A DNA stretch of 33,033 nucleotides from Lachnospiraceae bacterium (GTDB taxonomy: Bacteria; Bacillota; Clostridia; Lachnospirales; Lachnospiraceae), in NCBI GenBank assembly GCA_024691565.1, contig JAILNN010000025.1, positions 1 to 33,033 of the forward strand, in the 5' to 3' direction. Positions 27,162-33,033 of the stretch are shown here, piece after piece. The notes below the pieces were generated by a model. The model had not been told where the DNA came from. It was given only the letters and a program-made list of their open reading frames with translations, and did no database searches. The position numbers were made by a program, and so were the translations under genes. Each line of letters starts with the position of its first letter. The first letter of the stretch is position 1.

Positions 27162-27251
27162 TTATTTAAAATGGTTTTAGGTGTTGAAAAGTTAGGACAT
27201 AGGAACCTAATATGAAGTAGCTGAAATTTCACCGGGAAGGAGGATTTCATC

Positions 27252-30200
27252 ATGAATAAAGAAAGTAATTTTAAGACTAATGAAAAACTAAATATTGCGA
27301 CTCGAGTTGGAGCTTTCTTTAAGAAGGTTTTATCTGATTTTCGTGGTGATACGATGATTGAAATCCTTGTTGCATTTACAATGCTTACGATTTGTCTAGG
27401 ATCTCTTTCTGGTGTTCTTAAAGTTGCATCTGAGATGGTTAAGATGTCTACTGATTCGGATGTTGCTCAGGCTCAATATGATGAAGAATCTGCAAGAATT
27501 TTTTCTCAAGATGGTGCCTATGATTTAGATGCTGATGGAACGGTATCCTATAACTTTAATAACATTTTTTCTATGAATGTTAACACTAGCCAAGTTGAAG
27601 TTGATGGAAAGACTTTGGATGTATTTAGTACTAAGGGTGAGTCTGAATCAAGCTATATTAAATCGCTTAGAGTCGAGTATAACACTGTAATTCCAATGGA
27701 GAATAACTCTGGAAACAGTACATATACAATAGATAAAGCCTTCTTAACGGCATATCTTATTAAGGTTGATAACAATGTTCAAAGTAAGGTCGATTTAACT
27801 GCTGATGAGAAGAGAAGTCTTGAAATTGGTGTTGGAACAGAGGGTGAACAGATTGGAATCAGTGTCGAAAACAACGATACGGGAGATTTTATCCTTACTT
27901 ACCCTGTCGATGTTGCAGAACAGACATATACATTTACTGCGAAATATATATATAATGCAAATGTATATAAGACCAGCTTTACATTAACCTTTGGTGAGGT
28001 TACAGGAAATGTTTCAAAGACAGTTACACTTATGGCTGATATCACAGATGAAAGGTCATATCTTGGATATGGAATAAGCGATGATTACAGTACATCAAAG
28101 CAGGTTACAGTTTCATTTGAGAAGGATGCATATAGTAATGAAATTACCACAGATTGGGATGAACTTATCGGAGAAAATGGTGATTATAACCTATTTATAA
28201 ACATTGGTTATGAATTCAAGGGATGGAAATTAGTCGATGAAAATGGTACAGCACTAAAAGACTCTAACAATGAGGATATCGTTATTTATGATTCTGATAA
28301 CGATAATATATTAGAGCTTATGGAGACATATATCTTTGAGACTGCAAAGAATGTTGAAGAGTTCTACTTTATGGCTAATGTTCTTGATATTAGTGAAGGT
28401 GCAATGTTATCAACTCAGCTTCAGAACATATTGCAAGGAAAAGCATATAGTGTAACCGGTATTGAGAAAATTCATAATGATTTTAGTCATAATGAAAAAC
28501 ATATAGAAAGATATACTGGAAGTTATACAGAAGCAGAGCTTAAGCAAGATGGTTTTGTTCGAGTTGATATTAATTATCAAGATAATAACACGAGTAAAAA
28601 AGCAAATTTAAAGAATTCCGATGGTGTGCTATTAAGTAGTATTTATACTACTCCAATTTGGATGAAGTATACTCCTAATGATTCGACAATATGGTGGTAT
28701 AGTAAGGCCGATAAGATTTATTTGCCACCAATAAGTATGAGTGGTTCTACCTATAATGGATGGGGAATTTTCTCTGAACATGGAAACTTAATAGATGTAA
28801 ATGGATTGGCTGATTGGGACGTTTCATATATGCCGGATTTAAAATATGTATTTATAAGATGTTATGCGCTTAGTGATGTCTCTGGTATTAGTGATTGGAA
28901 TACTGCTAGTGCCACAGCTTTTAATAGTGCATTTACTGCATGCTCTTCCCTTACTGATGTTACACTAAATTGGAATACTTCAAACATTGAAACAATTAAT
29001 TCTGCATTTGAAAATTGTCCAGCTTTAGAGTATGCTGAACTAAATTGGAATTTAAGGACTCTTAAAAGTTTTAATAAAATATTTAACCAATGTTCTAATT
29101 TATTAGCGGCTACGAATAATAATAAGTATGAACCAAATAATGCTGGAATTTTAAATGTTAATAAGAGCATTATTAATGAAGCATTTTCTGGATGTAAGAA
29201 GCTAACTTCTTTCCAATTCCTCGAGCGTATTGATGTTTCTTCCATTAGTGGAGACGGCTTTAAAGAAATGTTTAAGGGGTGGAGAAATTTAACAAATATT
29301 GATGGAGTTAAATATTGGGATGTTTCAAATGCGACATCGTTTTATAAGATGTTTAGTGAATGTGATTCATTAGAAAACCTTGAAGGTGTAGAATATTGGG
29401 ATGTTTCAAATGCATCTATATTTGAAGATATGTTTAGTAGTTGTACATCCTTAACAGATATTGATGGTGTGTTAGATGGTTGGAAAATGGCAAATGCAAC
29501 TACCTTAAAGGGTATGTTCTATGGATGTACTGCCCTTAAAAATATTTCAATCACCTGGAAAGATACTTCTAATCTTACAAATATGGAAGGAACGGTACAA
29601 GGGTGTAGTAACTTGAAGACAGCAGAATTGAATATGGATTTAAGTAACGTAAATAATTTTAAGGTTACATTCGAAAATTGTACTAATTTGGTGGATATAG
29701 ATAATGATTACGATTATAGTGAAAATAATCATGGCGCATTGGAATGGCTGTCATACGATAATCAAGGTAAATATACTCCATTTAAAGGCTGTACAAGTCT
29801 TAAATCCATAGGATTTTTTAAACATTTGGATACGCAAAACATTACTACGTTTAAATCCCTGTTTACAGGTTGTACATCCTTGGAGGATGTAAGTGCATTA
29901 AAGGACTGGAATACTGGAAAAGTTAATGATTTACATGAGATGTTTAGAAACTGTAACCTTACAGGAGATGTAGAATTGAACTGGGATTTGAGAAATGTTA
30001 AATGGTCAAATGGTGTATTTTGGAATAATGCTAATTTAACAAGCATATCAAATAACAACCCTAATAACTATACATTAAATAGTGATGGTACAAGAACTCC
30101 ATTAATAGTTATTCCAAATGAAATCAATAATGCATTTAATGGATGTTCAAAATTGACAAATTTTGGTTTCTTTAATTATTTAGATTATTATAGTTCTAGT

Positions 30201-30389
30201 ATCAACAAAAATTCATTCAATGGTTGTACTTCACTTGATGCAGATAAGGTAGTTGATACGCTTAAGACCTGGAGGATTCTGGATAAAGTATTTAATACAG
30301 GGCAGTCTAGTCTTAATTATGATGGAACCTTTAAAGATTATTCAGGTAATATTTACAAGCTCGTCGATGGAGCAACAGTAAAACAGTAA
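27252..30389 (+). CDS. Pilin-like protein with DUF285/BspA-type repeats
   Basis: A 1045-aa protein. The leader of 32 residues ends FRG; then DTMIEILVAFTMLTICLG. Glu37 is at +5 but +1 is Asp instead of the usual Phe. This resembles GspI/PilV minor pilins. Residues about 60-500 are beta-rich. Residues about 510-1030 are DUF285 (PF03382, BspA-like) repeats of about 25 residues: YWDVSNATSFYKMFSECDSL, YWDVSNASIFEDMFSSCTSL, DWNTGKVNDLHEMFRNC. These are a protein- or matrix-binding solenoid in many surface proteins. No sortase or lipid anchor. ATG 27252 has AAGGAGG eight bases upstream; a 90-bp gap separates it from the previous gene. It is likely a second adhesive tip subunit. Confidence 0.8.
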   Translation: MNKESNFKTNEKLNIATRVGAFFKKVLSDFRGDTMIEILVAFTMLTICLGSLSGVLKVASEMVKMSTDSDVAQAQYDEESARIFSQDGAYDLDADGTVSYNFNNIFSMNVNTSQVEVDGKTLDVFSTKGESESSYIKSLRVEYNTVIPMENNSGNSTYTIDKAFLTAYLIKVDNNVQSKVDLTADEKRSLEIGVGTEGEQIGISVENNDTGDFILTYPVDVAEQTYTFTAKYIYNANVYKTSFTLTFGEVTGNVSKTVTLMADITDERSYLGYGISDDYSTSKQVTVSFEKDAYSNEITTDWDELIGENGDYNLFINIGYEFKGWKLVDENGTALKDSNNEDIVIYDSDNDNILELMETYIFETAKNVEEFYFMANVLDISEGAMLSTQLQNILQGKAYSVTGIEKIHNDFSHNEKHIERYTGSYTEAELKQDGFVRVDINYQDNNTSKKANLKNSDGVLLSSIYTTPIWMKYTPNDSTIWWYSKADKIYLPPISMSGSTYNGWGIFSEHGNLIDVNGLADWDVSYMPDLKYVFIRCYALSDVSGISDWNTASATAFNSAFTACSSLTDVTLNWNTSNIETINSAFENCPALEYAELNWNLRTLKSFNKIFNQCSNLLAATNNNKYEPNNAGILNVNKSIINEAFSGCKKLTSFQFLERIDVSSISGDGFKEMFKGWRNLTNIDGVKYWDVSNATSFYKMFSECDSLENLEGVEYWDVSNASIFEDMFSSCTSLTDIDGVLDGWKMANATTLKGMFYGCTALKNISITWKDTSNLTNMEGTVQGCSNLKTAELNMDLSNVNNFKVTFENCTNLVDIDNDYDYSENNHGALEWLSYDNQGKYTPFKGCTSLKSIGFFKHLDTQNITTFKSLFTGCTSLEDVSALKDWNTGKVNDLHEMFRNCNLTGDVELNWDLRNVKWSNGVFWNNANLTSISNNNPNNYTLNSDGTRTPLIVIPNEINNAFNGCSKLTNFGFFNYLDYYSSSINKNSFNGCTSLDADKVVDTLKTWRILDKVFNTGQSSLNYDGTFKDYSGNIYKLVDGATVKQ

Positions 30390-30415
30390 GTCATTAATTA
30401 GAAAGGAACTTTCGT

Positions 30416-31309
30416 ATGAGAAGAATTATTGATTTTAATAAAAAAAGAAAATTGAATATTCTTTCGAATGCCGGCTTTACGATGGTTGAGCTGATAGTTT
30501 CTTTCGCACTTATGGGAATTTTTATGATTGCGACAACGATGGCTATTAGTACTTCCATTACACAGTATTACCATGAGAGAGATTTGATTAGTGCCTTTAG
30601 TTTGGGTGATTCAGTTCTTTCGTTTGTGAAGGAAGATATTCGTACCATGCAGGGATCGGATAATTTGATTGCTGCTAATGGATATATTAAACTTAGAGAT
30701 GCTGATGGTAAGCAAATTACGGGTGAAGCTGGAACTGAGATTACTGGTGAGACTCTTGAGTTTGTAATGTCTAGCGCTACTGAAACCGACTGTGTTGAGC
30801 AGATTGATGCGAAAGGCTTCGTTACAGGAGAAAAGAATTCTGATGGTACTGATAAAAAGGGCGTTTTGATTAAGAACCACGCAATTATTAATGATGCCAT
30901 TGAAGATATGGATTCTGGTTATCTTACTTTTAGGTATTATCGAAAAGATAACTATGAAGAGGGTGTTAATTATAAGAATTGCTATATGGATTATGTTCTT
31001 ACAGGTACAGAGCTTGCAAATTCTGGAATCTTGGAGACTGGAACCAGGGTTGCCAGAGATGCTGAAGAAAGAATTGCTGAGAGCCAGTATCAGCGCTATA
31101 AAATTGAGATGGAGTTTTCAATGACACCTGAGGATTATGATGAAACTTCGGACGCAACGGATATGATTGTTAGATATGTTAATATCAAGGTGAACATCAT
31201 TGATGCAGATGGCAATTTCGTCCATTCTAAAGAAACCTCAGTGGCGTTGCAAAACAAGGTTCTATATAAAAATGAGAATACAATGTATAGCGATTTGAAT
31301 GCTGGATAA
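30416..31309 (+). CDS. Minor pilin-like protein, GspJ/PilW type
   Basis: A 297-aa protein with a 20-residue basic leader ending SNAG, then FTMVELIVSFALMGIFMIAT: canonical Gly(-1), Phe(+1) and Glu(+5, Glu25), a full class III signal. The amphipathic continuation (TQYYHERDLISAFSLGDSVLSFVKEDIRTM) and a soluble beta-rich domain to the end fit the size of GspJ/PilW. The ribosome binding site GAAAGG lies nine bases before ATG 30416, and the gene begins 26 bp after the previous stop. It is last in the operon, followed by a strong terminator. Of the four pilin-like proteins it and the giant carry the most typical signal. Confidence 0.82.
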   Translation: MRRIIDFNKKRKLNILSNAGFTMVELIVSFALMGIFMIATTMAISTSITQYYHERDLISAFSLGDSVLSFVKEDIRTMQGSDNLIAANGYIKLRDADGKQITGEAGTEITGETLEFVMSSATETDCVEQIDAKGFVTGEKNSDGTDKKGVLIKNHAIINDAIEDMDSGYLTFRYYRKDNYEEGVNYKNCYMDYVLTGTELANSGILETGTRVARDAEERIAESQYQRYKIEMEFSMTPEDYDETSDATDMIVRYVNIKVNIIDADGNFVHSKETSVALQNKVLYKNENTMYSDLNAG

Positions 31310-31333
31310 GTGATTATTTACATTGATTTACTT

Positions 31334-31376
31334 AAAGTGTGGAAAATATACTCCAAAAATTTTCCACACTTTTTTT
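31334..31376 (+). terminator. Terminator of the giant pilin-like operon
   Basis: AAAGTGTGGAAAAT (31334-31347) pairs perfectly with 31359-31372 and ends in seven T (31370-31376). Loop of 11. Confidence 0.9.
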
Positions 31377-31458
31377 CTTGATAGTGTGTATAATATTTAT
31401 AGAGTATATATCAAATAAAAAATAAATATAAGTAATAATAAATCAAGGGGAGATTTAT

Positions 31459-32469
31459 ATGCACGATATTGAGTTTAGGTTAAATGAAATTGGAATAATG
31501 ATTTATGAAAAGGTACTTAAAATTAAGAAACCTACGAATGCTACTCTTTTGTATCTTCTTATGCCAGAACTTCCGATTATTTTGGCAGACGAGGCGAAAT
31601 ATGATTATGCAACTCAAACAATTTTACTTCCTGAAAAGAATAATAAACTTTATATTCCAGGGCAGTCAGATGACAATGATAGGATTAGACAGATTGTTGG
31701 ACGTTTGATTGGAACCAGCATGAGCAGCAAGGAAAAGGAGCGTAGTAATGCGAGCTTAATTCAGAAGAGGGTGGCTTCTGATTTGGTGGAAGATTCCGAT
31801 AAATTAGATGACCTTTGCGATTATCATATACAGTTGATTTCTGGACTTTATGCTGATGAGAGCGGCCAGATTTATGATGAATTTGAGAAGTGCATTAATG
31901 AGTATTTAGATGCGCTTTCAAAGAAGGAAACCAAGAAGGCTGTTACTGATGAAAACACACTCTTTCCTTTTGATGAATTTACTTATGATGAACTTTTAAA
32001 TAATATTAAAATTATGTGGGGAGTTGATGACATTGCTTCTAAATCAAAGGCCTTTACATGGCTTGTTCTAGGAGCTTCCTTAAGAGAAAATGTAAATCGA
32101 GTTTTAAAGAAATATAATTGTTCTTTTATTGATAAAACTATGGAAATTCTAAAAGAGGCTGAGTCGTTTGAAGACGAAGGCGCCTGGGAATATTTTTATG
32201 AGGGAAATGATCTTGATAATAGATTTCCAGGAATTGTATGGCGCTGCGATAGATGTGGTTCTGTCCTTAATGAGCAGCGTGGCTTCGACGATCACCTTCG
32301 TATCTGGAAGTGTGAAATATGTGGATACAAAACTGTTATTGATATTGACAACATTTATGATACAGAGGATGACTTCCGAAATGGAGGACAAAGTGTCGAT
32401 AAGGAGAAGATGTTTCGCGCCCTAAAAAAGAGGACGGATGAGCTGGATTCTATGGATTCGATGGAGTAA
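31459..32469 (+). CDS. Cytoplasmic protein with C-terminal zinc ribbon, unknown
   Basis: A 336-aa protein without signal or membrane segments. The N-terminal 250 residues are mostly helical and charged, and I recognise no family. The C-terminus carries a four-Cys zinc ribbon: Cys263 and Cys266 (WRCDRCGSVL), Cys285 and Cys288 (WKCEICGY), 19 residues between pairs, followed by an acidic tail (DNIYDTEDDF). ATG 31459 follows GGGGAG. A TATAAT lies at 31389-31394, directly after the pilin operon terminator, so it probably has its own promoter although no good -35 is seen. It could be a housekeeping regulator unrelated to the pilin operon. Confidence 0.75.
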   Translation: MHDIEFRLNEIGIMIYEKVLKIKKPTNATLLYLLMPELPIILADEAKYDYATQTILLPEKNNKLYIPGQSDDNDRIRQIVGRLIGTSMSSKEKERSNASLIQKRVASDLVEDSDKLDDLCDYHIQLISGLYADESGQIYDEFEKCINEYLDALSKKETKKAVTDENTLFPFDEFTYDELLNNIKIMWGVDDIASKSKAFTWLVLGASLRENVNRVLKKYNCSFIDKTMEILKEAESFEDEGAWEYFYEGNDLDNRFPGIVWRCDRCGSVLNEQRGFDDHLRIWKCEICGYKTVIDIDNIYDTEDDFRNGGQSVDKEKMFRALKKRTDELDSMDSME

Positions 32470-32488
32470 TAACAATAGAATGTAGGAC

Positions 32489-32669
32489 GCAATTCGACTC
32501 ATCGAGCAATATGACATATGTCTTTCTCGGCCGTGTCTGGTCTCGGCACTTAGCGATTCACACGACACAAAGTGTCGTTGTGAGAGCTTAGTACCGTTAG
32601 GGCACCAGACCCGAAGCGCGAGCGTGCCGAGAAAGATTTATAGTCATATGCGAGAATGAGAAGAATTGC
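32489..32669. repeat. 181-bp palindromic element (dispersed repeat or structured RNA)
   Basis: Nested inverted repeats: GCAATTC (32489-32495) with GAATTGC (32663-32669); ATATGAC/GTCATAT; TCTTTCTCGGC (32521-32531) with its complement (32626-32636); GTCTGGT (32535-32541) with ACCAGAC (32604-32610); and a central hairpin TCACACGACAC-AAA-GTGTCGTTGTGA (32558-32582). The inner 110 bp are clearly richer in G+C than the flanks. It contains no gene and no T-run. It lies between two convergent genes. It could be a MITE/REP-like element or a non-coding RNA. Confidence 0.75.
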
Positions 32670-32691
32670 TTTTAAATGAATCGAATTACTT

Positions 32692-33033
32692 TTATTGGTA
32701 TAGTTCTATAACCATCTTCTCGGTATTATTATTGTATGTTATCTTTAGGTCGTGGCCCTCCGCATTTTCGGCTGTGTAGGTGTAGCGATGCGTGTTTGTA
32801 ATTGTAGTTTCGCCACCTGTGAAGCCCATTTCTTCGACTGAAGAGATATATGCATTATAGTTTCCTTCGCTGAACTCTCTTATTACTACATAAAAACTAT
32901 CGCTGGTGCTTTTTTTGATGTTTCCTTTTGCGTTGTGAATTGTTGGAAGTTCTGTTGCGATGCCTTCTGATGGCCAGGTTAGGCTTTTTTCACCATCGTC
33001 TCCACCACTTCCTAAGAAAAGGAATAATAGTGA
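32692..33033 (-). CDS. 3' part of an unrecognised gene (runs off the window)
   Basis: An open minus-strand frame from the window edge to TAA at 32692-32694, giving the last 113 residues. It begins with a hydrophobic stretch (SLLFLFLGSGGDDGEKS), probably the end of a membrane or signal segment, then TWPSEGIATELP, EFSEGNYNAYISSVEEMGFT, and ends MVIELYQ. The pattern (Trp-Pro-x-x-Gly near the start, a short helix ending GFT, then strands) recalls the DUF6591-type extracellular proteins of Lachnospiraceae, but I am not certain. Its stop faces the palindromic element at 32489-32669. Confidence 0.65.
   Translation of the reverse strand, partial: SLLFLFLGSGGDDGEKSLTWPSEGIATELPTIHNAKGNIKKSTSDSFYVVIREFSEGNYNAYISSVEEMGFTGGETTITNTHRYTYTAENAEGHDLKITYNNNTEKMVIELYQ

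Noticed and set aside
15635-31309. Sortase or lipoprotein anchoring of the giant adhesins
   Set aside because: No LPxTG-like motif plus C-terminal hydrophobic tail, and no lipobox, in any of the four proteins.
32489-32669. Bidirectional terminator for the two convergent genes
   Set aside because: The stems are long, but no T-run follows on either strand, so a standard intrinsic terminator is not supported.

Overview
The window looks like a chromosomal segment of an AT-rich, low-GC Gram-positive anaerobe, most probably a member of the Lachnospiraceae (Butyrivibrio/Pseudobutyrivibrio/Roseburia-like). This is inferred from gene families, not from a marker gene. The pointers are a LacI-type-sensor/GGDEF fusion, a VTC-DUF4956-Cthe_2159 surface operon, a zinc-ribbon/TPM membrane pair, a LytS-like kinase paired with a REC-winged-helix regulator, strong AGGAGG ribosome binding sites, and TTGACA-N17-TATAAT promoters.

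Layout. 1-2.5 kb: a cytoplasmic diguanylate cyclase with a periplasmic-binding-protein-like sensor. 2.46-2.65 kb: tRNA-Leu(UAG) with its own consensus promoter and a terminator nested in a 34-bp-arm palindrome that reaches into the tRNA. 2.7-4.95 kb: a two-component system. 4.99-5.71 kb: a non-coding array of nine hairpins at an exact 84-bp period. 5.75-9.8 kb: a minus-strand operon of a VTC-type polyphosphate polymerase, a DUF4956 membrane protein and a membrane-anchored beta-helix (Cthe_2159-like) surface protein. 10.1-15.3 kb: a small two-TM protein, a zinc-ribbon membrane protein translationally coupled to a TPM-domain protein, an acidic-repeat lipoprotein and a flavin reductase-like protein.

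15.4-31.4 kb is the highlight: one promoter and one terminator enclose four genes that all start with type IV pilin-like N-termini. The first is a 3562-residue protein with about 40 GLUG-like repeats and Fn3-like domains behind a class III signal. The second resembles GspK/PilX (no Glu at +5). The third is a 1045-residue pilin-like protein carrying DUF285/BspA-like repeats. The fourth resembles GspJ/PilW. My reading is a minor-pilin tip complex in which two subunits have become giant adhesins. No pilus ATPase, platform protein, prepilin peptidase or major pilin lies in the window.

31.4-33.0 kb: a cytoplasmic protein with a C-terminal zinc ribbon, then a 181-bp palindromic, comparatively GC-rich element between convergent genes, then the 3' end of a minus-strand gene cut off by the window edge.

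All family names are from recognising motifs by eye; no search was run.
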